Source of the DNA: Selaginella moellendorffii
Taxonomy: Eukaryota > Streptophyta > Lycopodiopsida > Selaginellales > Selaginellaceae
Length of the DNA: 64,000 bases
Assembly (NCBI RefSeq): GCF_000143415.4
Contig: NW_003314265.1
Coordinates: 2,632,559 to 2,696,558 of the forward strand
Reading direction: 5' to 3'
The notes under the pieces were generated by a model. The model ran no database searches. It had not been told where the DNA came from and saw only the letters and a list, made by a program, of their open reading frames with translations. Made by a program: the position numbers and the translations under genes. Positions 35,701-46,763 of this stretch are shown here, in pieces (the stretch's first letter is position 1; each line of letters begins with the position of its first letter).

Positions 35701-36273
35701 TTAAGATTCGAAATTCTCTTTCCAGTATTCGCCTCCAAAACCAGTGAAAGGGATCTCGTCCTCTTTGAGTAGTGAGTCCTTGGGTTTCCTGAGCTCGTCG
35801 GGATTGATGCCCAGCCTCTGGTACGCTGATACCGACTTGGCTTTCGTTGTAAGCTTGCAGATCCGGCGGTAGAGTAGCACGGGAAGCGTGACGAAGAGAA
35901 AGTGTGGGATCGAGAGCGGACAGCAGCACAATGCTAGACAGTCGGCCGAGTAACCCATCAAACAGTTGACGCAGCGCTTGGTGACGAGCTTGATCGCTCT
36001 TCTCCGGGACTTGGAACCGGCTGGAAAGCAGGATGAGGACGGGATCGTCTCAAGGCCATCGTCGAATTCGCCAGATGACGGAGAGATCTCGTTTGGTTGC
36101 TCGAGACATTGGGAGCAAAAGCAAGCTTTCTTCCTACACAGTGTTGTCGACTCATCGGTACCTGGATTATGAACGCACAGGAAGCAGCGGCTTATTGGAT
36201 GATGGTCGCGTTGGCGCATTGACAAGAGAGTGGCGACGATCCGCCAGAGAACCATAAACACGTTGCTCCACAT
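35701..36273 (-). CDS. Cys-rich plant protein of unknown function
   Basis: Single exon, 190 residues, start ATG at 36273. It contains two Cys-rich parts: RCFLCVHNPG..LCRKKACFCSQCLEQ (about 29-58) and CVNCLMGYSADCLALCCCPL followed by the hydrophobic stretch SIPHFLFVTLPVLLYRRICK (about 98-140). The second part, adjacent ADC.ALCCCP and a hydrophobic helix then basic residues, resembles a family of small plant proteins of unknown function with a DCxAxCCCP motif, which may be lipid-modified or membrane-bound. The tail ends FGGEYWKENFES. It lies 81 bp downstream of the next gene on the same strand. A pseudogene copy sits 4 kb away across the AT island. Confidence 0.6.
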   Translation of the reverse strand: MWSNVFMVLWRIVATLLSMRQRDHHPISRCFLCVHNPGTDESTTLCRKKACFCSQCLEQPNEISPSSGEFDDGLETIPSSSCFPAGSKSRRRAIKLVTKRCVNCLMGYSADCLALCCCPLSIPHFLFVTLPVLLYRRICKLTTKAKSVSAYQRLGINPDELRKPKDSLLKEDEIPFTGFGGEYWKENFES

Positions 36274-36354
36274 TTTCGACGGCGCTCATCTCTGCGCCAC
36301 AATCAAAGAATAGGCGGTCTTTTAAGCTTGAAGGAAGGTCCGAGTACCTTGTAC

Positions 36355-37501
36355 TCATCTTTTATCCTTGGACATCTCGTCATTCACGATAGCCAGCATT
36401 CCTTCGACCCTGTAAAGCTGCAGTAATTAGGAGAAAAGTGCTTTCATGGCTTTGCATACCTGTTTTTCTCGACTTGAGCCTCGGCAAGCCAAGAAGTTAA
36501 ACACACCTATAAAGAGCTGGTTGGCACCTTTCGATGGTTAAAACACTCGCAAGTTACCTCTAGAGCTTCTCTTTCGAGTTTGGTTCCGGGAAGGTCAAGA
36601 GCTGAGCTTGGTAAATCGTGGTTTGTGCAGTGTCCAGCTATCGATAACTCGTGCTCGCAGAACATCAAGCAATGGAGAGCTCTCAGATTCTCTGTGGAGA
36701 GAACTTCATTGTCCTGGAAACCCAAGAGCTTGGAAGCAATGCGCCACTGAAGAAGTTGATAAGTAAGATCAGAAAGCCATTGCATTGTAAACGTCACCTT
36801 GATCCTTAGTTCTCTAAGGTACATGGCAGTGATCTCCGTTGCTAAATCTTCTGCAAAGACAAAAGGATCAACACGGACACAAGAAATCGAGAAAACAAAC
36901 CGTAGCATTTGATAGTGAGCATTGAGAACACGGGAGCTCCATCGCCATCGCCATTGTCACCGTCGAAAACTTTCTCTTGCGAGAATGTAGCTACGCTTCC
37001 AGAATCCTTCACGTAGGTTCTCATGGACTTGGCCGCATAAATCAACCTGGAAGTAGCATCTTCCTGCTCAAACAAGCATAAGAACCAAAAGCTATGGAGA
37101 AAAAAATCCACTCACACCAGCTCTTGGTACGCCGAGACGAGCTCCTGGCAGTTTGATCTCTGCAAATGAAAGAAAAATAAATCTTCCTGAAAAGATCGAT
37201 TTGATTCAAACCTGCTGGCACAGGAGCTTCTCGCTCGATGCCGATCGCAGGCCAGGCATGTCTTCCAGCACTCCCAAATCCATGGACACCAAATATCTGC
37301 GAAGAAGGATTGGAGCAAGCACGATCCAGATTGGAAGAACTACCCCTGCGTGAGAAAAACATTGACGAATCCAGTGGCTGCCGAGAGGCCCTTGCTGGAA
37401 GCCGCCGACCACGACGATCGCGCCGCGGCAATCGAAGACCAGACGTTCCTCACATTCCGCTGCGCGGCGGGGCGCCACAATCGCTCGCGCAGCTCCGCCA
37501 T
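36355..37501 (-). CDS. Plant protein of unknown function, multi-exon
   Basis: About nine short exons can be chained from ATG 37501 to TGA 36355-36357, with introns near 50 nt. Readings: MAELRERLWRPAAQRNVRNV, YLVSMDLGVLEDMPGLRSAS, RSNCQELVSAYQEL, EDATSRLIYAAKSMRTYVKD, DLATEITAMYLRELRIK, WRIASKLLGFQDNEVLSTEN, LRALHCLMFCEHELSIAG and LYRVEGMLAIVNDEMSKDKR. The protein of roughly 260 residues is mostly helical, without a membrane segment or catalytic motif that I recognise. The N terminus, Arg- and Ser-rich without acidic residues after position 6, might target an organelle. Its start is 41 bp from the divergent PPR gene. I cannot name a family. Confidence 0.65.
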
Positions 37502-37542
37502 GGCTGGAGAAAATATTTAGGGCTTATGGAAGAAGAAGATGA

Positions 37543-39330
37543 ATGAAGCAATGGACAAGGTTTCGCTTCCAAGCAGCAAGAATCCCTCCCAGGATCGTTT
37601 CCAGCGGCGGCAAGAAGCACCAGGATCATCTCACCGCGAGCCTCGGTCTCCTGGATCGCAGCGAGACCGCGGACAAGAACACGTTTGCATCGCTCCTCCG
37701 CGAATGCGGCAGTCGCCAGGCCCTGGATCAGGGCAGGAGAATCCACCGGCACATCGTCAACACCGGATTGGAGCGCGACATCTTCCTCCAGAATCTCCTC
37801 GTCCAGATGTATGGCAATTGCGGCAGCACGGCATCCGCTCGGTGCATCTTCGACTCCATTGCGGAGCCCAATTCGGTCTCCTGGCACCTGCTGATGCTCG
37901 CCTACGCGCAAGGTGGAGATCTTGCGGAGGCGCGTGCGATCTTCCACCGGATGCCAGAGATCCGGAAGAACAGCATCTCGTGGAACATCATCGTTACAGC
38001 ATTTGCCCAGACCGGGCATATTGACGACGCGAAAGCGCTGTTCCAGGAGATGCCGCGCCGCGACGTGGTATCCTGGAACACGATGATCACCGCGCTCGTC
38101 CGGGCGAGCCGCGCGGCGGAGGCGATCGCGTTGTTCCGGCGGATGGACGTGCCGCCGGATCGCATCACATTCGTGTCGTGCATCGATGCCTGCGCCTCCG
38201 CGCTGGCGGTGGAGCTCGGCAAAGATCTTCACTCGCGCGCCGCTACCGCTTGCCTGGCCGCGGATGTTCTCGTCGCTACCTCACTCGTGAGTATGTATGG
38301 AAAGTTTGGATCCACTGCGAGCGCCAAGGCGGTGTATGACTCGGTGAGCTCCGGCGGCGATGTGATTCTCCACACCTCGATGATCGCGGCCTTCGCTGAA
38401 AATGGCGAGATCGATCGAGCGAGGGAGCTCTTCCACGGGCTTTCCAGCGCCAGGGATCACGTCTGCTGGACGAGCATGATCGTGGCGTGTGGATCCAATG
38501 GAGAGCTCCCCGAGGCCGAGAGATTTTTCCAGCGGATGCCGGGGAGGTCACTCGTGTCGTGGAATGCGATGATGGGAGCGATGATCCAGAGCGGCGAGTA
38601 CTCTCTCGCGATCGAAATTTTCCGCGAGATGGATCTGGAAGGAGTGACTGCGGACAAGATCTCGTGCGTCACGGTTCTCGACGCCTGCGCGAACCTCACG
38701 AGGCTCGACGAGGGAAGAACTGTGCACTGGATCGTCCAAGGCGTGGAGGAGCTGGGTGAGTGCGTGATCGTCAAGACCGCGCTGCTCAACCTCTATGGAA
38801 AATGCGGAAAGCTGGCGGAGGCGAGAGAGATCTTCGACGAGATGGCGGCGAGGAAGACGATCGAGACTTGGAACGCGATGATCTCGTCCTACGCTCAAAA
38901 GGGTCAGGGGAGGAGAGTTTTGGAGCTCTACTGGCTGCTCAACTTGGATGGGATCGTCCCCGACTTTGTGACGTTCCTGTGCGTGATCTCGACTTGCAGC
39001 CATGCTGGACTGGTCGAGGATGGTCGCAGCCACTTCCACTCTATCACCGCCGACTTTAGCAGCTTCCCGACGCGGGATCACTACTGCTGCATGCTGGATC
39101 TCCTGGGACGAGCTGGCCGATTGAACGACGCCGAGGAGCTCGTCGAGCTGATGCCGTTTGAGCCCAATGCTGTGGAGTGGACTGCCGTGCTTGGAGGGTG
39201 TGAGATGCATGGAGAGTTCCAGCGCGGGGAGAGAGTTTCAAAGAGGTTTTTTGGGCTGAAAGACGACGAGACTGGCGTGGCTCCATACTTGCTGCTCTCC
39301 AATCAGCTGATGACTGCAACGATGGTATAG
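37543..39330 (+). CDS. PLS-class pentatricopeptide repeat protein
   Basis: Intronless, 595 residues. An N-terminal targeting-like stretch (TRFRFQAARIPPRIVSSGGK) precedes about 14 PPR units, with clear P, L and S types: ASLLRECGSRQALDQGRRIH, RDIFLQNLLVQMYGNCGS, NSISWNIIVTAFAQTG, RDVVSWNTMITALVRAS, GRSLVSWNAMMGAMIQSG and VIVKTALLNLYGKCGKLAEA. The C terminus has an E1-like region (MPFEPNAVEWTAVLGGCEMHG to VAPYLLLSNQ) and then stops, without E2, E+ or DYW. PLS proteins bind organellar RNA, mostly for C-to-U editing; lacking DYW, this one would need a partner deaminase or has another role. An out-of-frame ATG lies at 37539. Confidence 0.9.
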   Translation: MKQWTRFRFQAARIPPRIVSSGGKKHQDHLTASLGLLDRSETADKNTFASLLRECGSRQALDQGRRIHRHIVNTGLERDIFLQNLLVQMYGNCGSTASARCIFDSIAEPNSVSWHLLMLAYAQGGDLAEARAIFHRMPEIRKNSISWNIIVTAFAQTGHIDDAKALFQEMPRRDVVSWNTMITALVRASRAAEAIALFRRMDVPPDRITFVSCIDACASALAVELGKDLHSRAATACLAADVLVATSLVSMYGKFGSTASAKAVYDSVSSGGDVILHTSMIAAFAENGEIDRARELFHGLSSARDHVCWTSMIVACGSNGELPEAERFFQRMPGRSLVSWNAMMGAMIQSGEYSLAIEIFREMDLEGVTADKISCVTVLDACANLTRLDEGRTVHWIVQGVEELGECVIVKTALLNLYGKCGKLAEAREIFDEMAARKTIETWNAMISSYAQKGQGRRVLELYWLLNLDGIVPDFVTFLCVISTCSHAGLVEDGRSHFHSITADFSSFPTRDHYCCMLDLLGRAGRLNDAEELVELMPFEPNAVEWTAVLGGCEMHGEFQRGERVSKRFFGLKDDETGVAPYLLLSNQLMTATMV

Positions 39331-39678
39331 TTCATGGCAATATCACGAAAGAGAATTGGATCGTGAACGAGGCAAACAGGTTCGTCAGAATATGTTCCTT
39401 TATCTTGCTGACAAAGAATTTTTTTTCCAGGAACTGCGTACGATGTAGTTTCTACATGGATTCAAAGTGAATGAAGAGCAAAACGAGGAAAGAGGTTCGT
39501 AGAACTTTCATTCTCAGAATTTTCCTCTGACGTCTTTTAAATGCTAAATGCAGGCTTTGGAGTTTCCAGTAACATGTAGTTTTCTGCAAGGTGTCTCTCA
39601 TATGGCCAAGATTGAAGATTGAGAGGTCTACATAAACTTTTGCTTTCATCAAATGCTAACTTCAGCTTAAAGGTGGCT
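39331..39678. other. PPR 3' flank and SOUL-gene promoter
   Basis: Same-strand gap of about 350 bp. No distinct element is recognised. Confidence 0.3.
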
Positions 39679-41176
39679 ATGGCGACGGGACTTCTTCCCT
39701 CACAGTTTTTCGCCTCTGGTGGTCGTAGCTGCTGTAAGTTTCCCAAGCTGCCTGGAGCGAAGCCGTCCAAGTTCCACAGCAGAGTATCGGTGCCCCGCTT
39801 GTCTAGGCGAGTCTCTGCTACTGCCACTCCTGTTGCTACTGATGCGGAAAGTTTGGTCGGGTTCCTGGAGCAGGATTTGCCACACCTGTTTGACGACCAG
39901 GGAATCGACAGGACCCGCTACGAGGAGCGAGTGGAGTTTAGAGATCCCATCACCAAGTATGACACTCTGAGCGGCTACCTTTTCAACCTCCAGCTCCTCC
40001 GCGTGGTTTTCAACGTCGAATTTATCCTTCACGAGGCCAAGAAGGTTTGACGAGGCCATTGTTTTCTAGGCTTGACTCGGCTGCTGTATTCTCGATTTTC
40101 CACAGACAAAACAGGACGAGATCACAACACGATGGACAATGAACATGACCTTCAAACTGTTGCCATGGAAGCCAGTGCTGCTGATTACAGGAGTTTCGGT
40201 CATGGGAGTCAACTTGAGCACTGGAAGATTTCGCAGCCATGTGGTAACTTCGAGCTTTTTCGTTTCACAGGCACTTCATCTCGTTGTAGAACAGGACTAC
40301 TGGGATTCTGTAGACAACAATGACTATTTCTCGTTTGAGGCCGTCATGGACGTGTTGAAGCAGGCAAGCTCTCTATTCTATGACGATTCTTTTATGATTG
40401 TTTGTAATAGATGCGACCTTTCAAAACACCCAACTTGGAGACTCCAAAATACACGGCTTTGAAGAGAACCAAATATTACGAGGTTCTGTTCTTTTCCCCC
40501 CTTTTTTTTTCTAATTTGCAAGCCACTGACTGCTGAAAAACAAATGTAGATTCGGAAGTATGACGCATTTCTAGTAGTCGAAACCACGACTGATGGACTG
40601 GCTAGCTCAAGCGGTTTCAACAGCGTTGCCGGGTAAATTATTATCCTAAGCAAGTTCAGTGCTTCACGTCGCGAGAACAGGTACATCTTTGGAAAGAACC
40701 AACGCGAGGAGAAGATGAAGATGACCACACCAGTTTTTACAGCGAGGCAGAGCCAGGATTGCAGCGACGTGATCCAGATTGTCTTGCCGTTGAATTGCGA
40801 GCTCCCGAAGTAAGTAGAACCAAGTAAAGCATTACTGATCTTTAAATTGTTCTAGATTGCCTCCTCCAAACTCCAGCGAGCTAACTCTACGTGAAGTGAG
40901 CAGAGTCTACGCTGCTGCGATCAAGTTTAGCGGCGCAGTCACCGAAGAACTCGTCATGGAAAAGCAAAAGCTCTTGAGAGACAGTCTTCGCAGAGATGAT
41001 CTTAAGCCTGCGGATGGCTACTTGCTTGCTCGCTACAACGATCCCGATAGCACTCCAGCTTTCTTAAGAGTAAGATTTATCACTTGGAAATCTCATATTT
41101 TTTCCCATGGATTGCTTGTTCGTTGCAGAGAAACGAAGTGCTTATCTGGCTGGAAGACTATCACTTTGAAGTATGA
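39679..41176 (+). CDS. SOUL heme-binding protein with DUF2358 domain, plastid type
   Basis: Seven or so exons from ATG 39679 to TGA 41174-41176. A plastid transit-like N terminus (KFHSRVSVPRLSRRVSATAT) is followed by a DUF2358 domain (ESLVGFLEQDLPHLFDDQGI, YEERVEFRDPITKYDTLSGY, TRWTMNMTFKLLPWKP) and then a SOUL domain (LETPKYTALKRTKYYEIRKY, FGKNQREEKMKMTTPVFTAR, LREVSRVYAAAIKFSG, NEVLIWLEDYHFEV). The domain pair matches Arabidopsis HBP5 (At5g20140), a chloroplast tetrapyrrole-binding protein. The segment 40244-40294 is probably a 51-nt intron that lacks stops. Small introns interrupt both domains. Confidence 0.85.
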
Positions 41177-41320
41177 TCAAAGTTTTGTAGATGCCAATTA
41201 AATTGATATGGTGATACACTGAAAATAGTAGCTCTCAAATCTTCAAATCTTAGAGGAGCTCTACAAAACTTTCATGCACAAGCCTGTCTTTTCCCAGATC
41301 TTTGCGACGTATGTGAATCA

Positions 41321-42083
41321 TCAGCCACGACCCCGACCACCTACAAAAACAAAGCAAAGAACGAAGTGAAAAAAGGTTCTTATTCGCAGAGACAAACTTG
41401 ATACCTCGGCCTCCTCTTGGAGCTCCACGGCCTCCTCGGCCTCCTTCTTGCGGCCCCCGCCCCCTGCCTCGTCCTACAACCTCCCCTCTTCCGCGGCCAC
41501 GCCCGACGCTCGGGGGCTTTCTATCTGTAAAGCCAGATCTGTGAGAAAACTAGAACCAGGAGAAAGAGGAAGATTTACCAGAGCGCTTGGTTTCTTCTTG
41601 GACCTTGTCAATCACCTGGTTCAAACGAAGTGAGTGACGATCTCTCTCTCTCACAAACAAGCTCGGCAGTAACGCGAATGGAAATCGCTCACCTCGTCTG
41701 GAACACGAAGATACTTAATGGTGTTGCCCCTGATGTAGCACTCGGGCATTCTCCAAAACCGGTCTCCATCCTGGAGAGAAAGAAGGATGAGAACTTCCGC
41801 AAAAGAAAGGAAGGAGAAAACATCACTCGCCTTGGAAGTGCAAATAACTTCTCGTAGATGGATGTTCATCCAGCTATCGCAGCTCACCAAATGCCCATTG
41901 TAAGTCTCTCCATTCTTGAGCTCCACTAGCTACCAAAGCGAATTTTCAGACAAAGAAGAAAACGAAGAACATCACTCACCATTGGGTGCCCATGCGCTGT
42001 CTTGAGCAGCGAAAGCGGAAGCTGCGCGAAAAAAACCCTAAGAAACGCGCGATCGATCGATCAGCACAAGGAAAACATACCAT
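41321..42083 (-). CDS. LSM4: U6 snRNA-associated Sm-like protein LSm4
   Basis: Spliced reading begins M then [67 protein letters not shown] and LRVPDE, followed by an RGG/GR-rich tail ([18 protein letters not shown]) that ends GRGRG-stop at 41321-41323. LSm4 is one of the seven ring proteins of LSm2-8 (U6 snRNP, nucleus) and LSm1-7 (mRNA decay, cytoplasm); both Sm motifs are present. The first coding exon is just the start codon, ATG at 42083-42081, followed immediately by GTATGT; the next exon starts after CGCGCAG. It is functionally related to DCP2 earlier in the window, but that is probably coincidence. Confidence 0.92.
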
Positions 42084-42340
42084 CTCTCGCCGCGTGCGTT
42101 CTCCCGCCTAGCTCTGCGCTCCGGAAAACCCTAACTCTTCGACCTCAAGCCATTTTGGATTTAGGGTTCCTTTATTCACAAAGTTTTTTTTTTTCTTTCG
42201 CGGCGCGCATTGGCGTCCAAAAAATCGATCGATCGATCGCGCCGAATCGATCCAGTCCTTCTCTGTAGATCTACAATGCTCCGTGGAGCAGCCGCGGCGG
42301 CAACTGGGCGAAGAATGGAGCTGCATTGTCTCGGGTATGG
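42084..42340. promoter_or_regulatory. LSM4 upstream region and CSLD 3' flank
   Basis: Contains telo-box AAAACCCTAA (about 42125-42134), a TTAGGGTTCC near 42160 and a GATC tandem run (42222-42240). Confidence 0.4.
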
Positions 42341-45300
42341 CTATGGGAACTGGAATCCCCCTCCAATGTTGTTGGCGCCGCTAGGGTTCCTCAGCGACAC
42401 CCACAGCAGCGAGATTATGATAGACAGGAGCCCCGCCCAGACGAAGACGATCGTGGGAGCCCTGCCCTTGCGGCCCATCAGGCCCTTGGCGAAGGGATAG
42501 AGATGGCACAGCACCCAGAAGCTGAAGAACACCCCGCCCAGGAGCTGGCTCCAGCGCGGGACCTCGGAGTAGATCTCACGCGACACCGCCACGGCGATGG
42601 CGATGAGATTTGTGAGCATGATCGTGATGGGCGGGATCATGAGCGCCGACCACTTGACGATGTAGAGGTCGGCATACACGTCCTGCTCGTCTCCAGCGGC
42701 CTTGGACGTGAGCGTGAAGGAGATATCAATGCCTGCGACCACCTTGAGCAGCCCCTGGAGGACCGCCACGAGGTGAGCGCTGGTTCCGCCGATCAGCCAG
42801 AACTGCTCGTTCCGCCACCATTCGTCCAGGGTGATACCCGACCACCGGATCTCGAGCACCGCTAGCAGGCACAGCGTGAGCGTGATGACGAAGAGGTAGA
42901 CCAGGAAGGTGGTGCTCAGCGTCTGGACGATGAACTCTCCTGTGAAGAGCGACAGCGCTGGGAGGAAGCAGTAGACGACGAGGAAGATCGAGGTGAAGGG
43001 ATAGACGCCAACGTTGAGGTAGGCGATCCTCTGGAGGAACTTAAGCCGGGTGTTGGCGAAGAGAGCGTTGTTTCTGGAGAAGAAAATCTCGACCGAGCCG
43101 GTGGCCCAGCGGAGGACCTGGTGGAGACGATCGGTGAGGTTGATGGGAGCTGTGCCGTGGAAGGCGTCGACTTTGGTGACGCAGTAGACCGACCTCCACC
43201 CGCGGTTGTGCATCCGGAAGCCGGTGACCACGTCCTCGGTGACCGAGCCGTAGATCCATCCGACTCGCTGCCCCCACTCGGTCTTCCCCTCGTAGAAGCA
43301 CGAGATAACGTGAATGGCCTCCGCGACCGTGGTGGCATCGAGAGGCTCGCGGGGGACGAGAAGAGCTCCAGGTGGTCGACCGTTCTTCGCACCCTGCTCG
43401 GCTAGAGGCCGGCCTTGGAACTCGGCAACAGGGACGGAAGCAGCGAAACCGGCCGAGTTGCCGAACCGCTTTGGCAAGAGCTGGAGCTCAACGTCGTCGT
43501 CCTCGATGCTCTTGGTCTTGGATGTTTTCTTCCTTCCTCCGCCGCAGCAGCCTCGGTCTTTCACTCTTGGGGGGTCGAAGCCGTAGAGGGCGGTTCTCCG
43601 GAAGCAGCAGCCGGTGCCAACGTAGACGGGGCCCTGGATTCCGTCCAGAGCTCGCATGTTGACGTCGAAGAAGACGGAGTTGTGGTTGGCGTAGCGGTCG
43701 TTGGGGTCGATCCCCTCGAACCGCTGGGGGAACTGGACGTAGCAGATCTGGTCGCCGGTGCGGTCCATCATGAAGCACATCGCCTCACGGATAGCGAGCG
43801 CGTTGTAGATGTAGTGGTCGCAGTCGAGGTTGAGGATGAAGGCTCCGTTGGACATGATGGCGCTGGCCCGGACGAGCGCGTTCATGGCTCCGGCTTTCTT
43901 GTTGTGGTCGTAGCCGGGGCGCTTCTCTCGGGAGACGTAGACCAGCATTGGAAGGCGGGTGTCGATGCCGGTGGTGTCGATGATGGTAGAAGTATCGGGG
44001 GTGCCGAGGATTGGGTCACTGCTTGGAGGAGCCAGCATCACCTGGGAACAGCCACAGATCGAGTCAGCCAACTTTTCAAGGAGAAACAAAAGGTGGCGAA
44101 AAAACTTACTTGGATGATACCAGCGTGATCACCTCGACCATGCTCCGACGACGTCACCGTCCAAGTTCCTGGCCAGTGTGTGCCATCGGACATCCAGGTC
44201 GCTTTTGGGATATTGAGAGGCTCTGTCACGTCTCTGCCGCTCTCGATCTGTGCTCGCTTGGCTTTGATCTCCTCGTGCGCATTGTAGGCATCGGACCTCC
44301 GCCGGATCGCCTCAGGTAGGCCGTTGATCCTGACTTTGAACTCGTCGTACTCACGCTTCACTCGTCTCCTGTCCTTTACGAAATCAGGACGCGACTTGTT
44401 CTTGGTTGGATCACCTCTCAGCGCGAAATACGTCTCGGGATTGCGAGGCTCGATCACGTGCTTGCGACAGAAGGGGACCCAGGTCTGAGCAAAGCTGGCG
44501 GCCTCCGCAAGTGCCTCGAAGGTTAACAGTGCTCCTCCATCGTCAGAAAGATAGCAGGCGGTCTTCTCGACGGGGTATTCTGCGGCTAGAATGGACAGGA
44601 TAGTGTTGGCAGTGACGAGTGGTGGCTCCTTCTCGGGATCAGCAGTAGAGACGAACAGGTCCACGCCTGGAAGATCAGACCGTCCCTTGGGATTGTTCGG
44701 ACCCGGCTTCTCAAACCTTTCTTTGAGCGCCTCCAAGTCCGTGTGCCGGTTAACCGGAACTAGCTTTGGCAGCTGATCGAGCAGCCACGAGAAGGCAAAC
44801 CAGATCTCACAGGCGACGGACATACCCCACAGCCACACTGCGTCACGGTTTGGATTCCTCACTCGCCACATGAGGAACAGGACCAGGACAACCATCCGGA
44901 AGAGCACCAAGAACCTGGAGTCCAGAAAAAAAAAATGTTAGCAGACAAAAGACAAAGTTTGCGGATCGAGCAAAGTACCTGTATGGGCTGATGATGGCGG
45001 CTGGGATGCTAGATTTCCTGGCCAGGGGGCGCTTGGACCGCTCGTTAAAGGCAGGTGGATCGGCATCCGGGCCGAAGTTATAATCGTTGGGTGGCCAGTG
45101 AGCGTTTCCATATCCATAGGTACCTTTGGTCTCGAAGAGCCACTTGGCGTGGTCAAACTCCGACTGCTTCACGATCATGGTGTTCTTCCGGGATCCAAGC
45201 CTCCGGGGATCGGCCTTGGCAGTGGCCGTGGTGGTGGCGGCAGAGGCGCCAGAAGTGGGAGTGAGAGCTTTGGTCTTGGACTCCGTCTCCCGCTCGTCAT

Positions 45301-45856
45301 CCTCGTCCTCCTCCTTGTACACCTCCTTGCAGCCGGGACAGATTCCACCGTTGGAGACGGCGTCGATGAAGCACTCCTTACAGATGCTAAAGCCGCACTC
45401 GCAGGGATGGATCTCGTTGCCTTGCTCGTCCCTCATTGCGAGCTGGTCGCAGCCCCGGACGCCGCAGGTGGAAGGCCCGGTGAGGAGCTGCTGGCCGTGC
45501 TCGGGGTGCTTCTCCATGATGTGGCCGCGGGTGATGGCGTTGTATCCTCCGGTGAAGATGGCGTTTGAGACGAACTGCTGGGACGCTTGCTGCGGTGCTG
45601 TCGGGCCCGAGAAGTTCATAGGCTGGTTGTCCGGCGTCGGGGGTATGTGCACCGTGTAAGGATTCAGGAACTCCCCGCTCACGGGGAAGTCGGCGGTGGA
45701 CATGATATCGGACATCTCGCTCTCGTCGCGTGAAGCATACCGGTAGCGGCCGCTGGAGGATCGAAGCTGAGGACCTGTGCTGTTTGGAGCGGCCGCGGGA
45801 TTGCGGAAGCTATTTGTGCGAGTGCTCTGCTGCTGCTGCTGCTGCGAAGACGCCAT
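42341..45856 (-). CDS. CSLD: Cellulose synthase-like D protein
   Basis: Three exons (45856-44979, 44914-44110, 44041-42341) sum to 3384 nt, 1127 residues. The N terminus is Gln/Ser-rich with a RING-like Cys cluster ([35 protein letters not shown]). Two membrane helices precede the GT2 catalytic region: [26 protein letters not shown] (DxD), VTEDVVTGF (TED) and [13 protein letters not shown] (QxxRW). Six more membrane segments follow, ending [13 protein letters not shown] enzymes make beta-1,4-glucan or mannan in tip-growing cells and in cell-plate formation. The length and the Cys cluster favour CSLD over CESA, which has a longer zinc domain. A 23-codon-scale poly-Gln run follows the ATG. Confidence 0.95.
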
Positions 45857-46763
45857 TTTGATCGATGATGCTGCTGCTTATGAAGTGCTGATGGCCTAGA
45901 GAGGACTAAGAAGGACGAGCTAAAACCTGCGACCGATTCGTGCTGAGAAACGCGAGGAGAGAAGAATTGGCATGGATGCAGCGACTTTAGCGGCGTCGCC
46001 ACAGTGCGGGAGGGACTAAGTCATTTTTTTGCGCCACTATGGAATTCTAGATCGCTGGGATGTGGAAAAATTCGTCGGGTCGTTCTACTGCTGTGGGCTC
46101 TATATCGCGATCACAGCTATAAGAAGGGAATTACCCCTGCAAGAGGGAGTGGATTTGACGATTTCACAAAAAACAATCACGCGGCTAAACTTCTTCCTTT
46201 CCACGCTGCATTGGAACGTGCCCTGTTATATTAGGTCATTTTCATTGACGGCCGTGAGCCGGCAAGCGGAATGTGCGGCATCCCGCGGATATGCCGTCAG
46301 ATTTGCCGGAATGTGCCGGAGAGCGAGCGGAATAACCTGTGACGTGCAGGCTTCGTGCAGCGGGACGGCCCAACGCGTGGGGCCGCGTTTGAGAAGTTTC
46401 TTTCGATTTCGTCGTTTCGAAGATGGAAGTTTAAGCAACAATTGGATTTTGTTGGGGACACGAATTCGGAAGGAGCGCATTCTTTTGTACTGACGTGCGA
46501 TCCACTGGGAATAGATAGAGAACTCGCGAAGAACAAATCATATTTTACTGCTACCTTAGCTGCCAGTTAAGAGTTTCCGCGGAGAGGAATCATCTCCTGT
46601 TCTAGAGAGATCACTGTTGGGTTTCAGTAGTGTCATTTGTTTTTGTTGCTATCGATCCGGATCTCCTGTAACGGGACGCACGGGATCAAAACAAATAGCA
46701 AAACGAGAAGAAAACAAAGCTGGCTGACCTCGGCAAGAACCGCCAAAAGCACCTGTACGTGGA
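45857..46763. promoter_or_regulatory. CSLD upstream region
   Basis: About 0.9 kb without a gene. Contains the CSLD leader and, at 46225-46400, a GC-rich stretch with repeated GCCGGAATGTGCCGG-like words. Further 3' it holds the receptor pseudokinase 3' flank. Confidence 0.3.

Noticed and set aside
42222-42240. CGAT/GATC tandem repeats as a special element
   Set aside because: Similar short runs occur at 5586-5601, 17425-17440 and 50115-50128; they look like common microsatellites of this genome.
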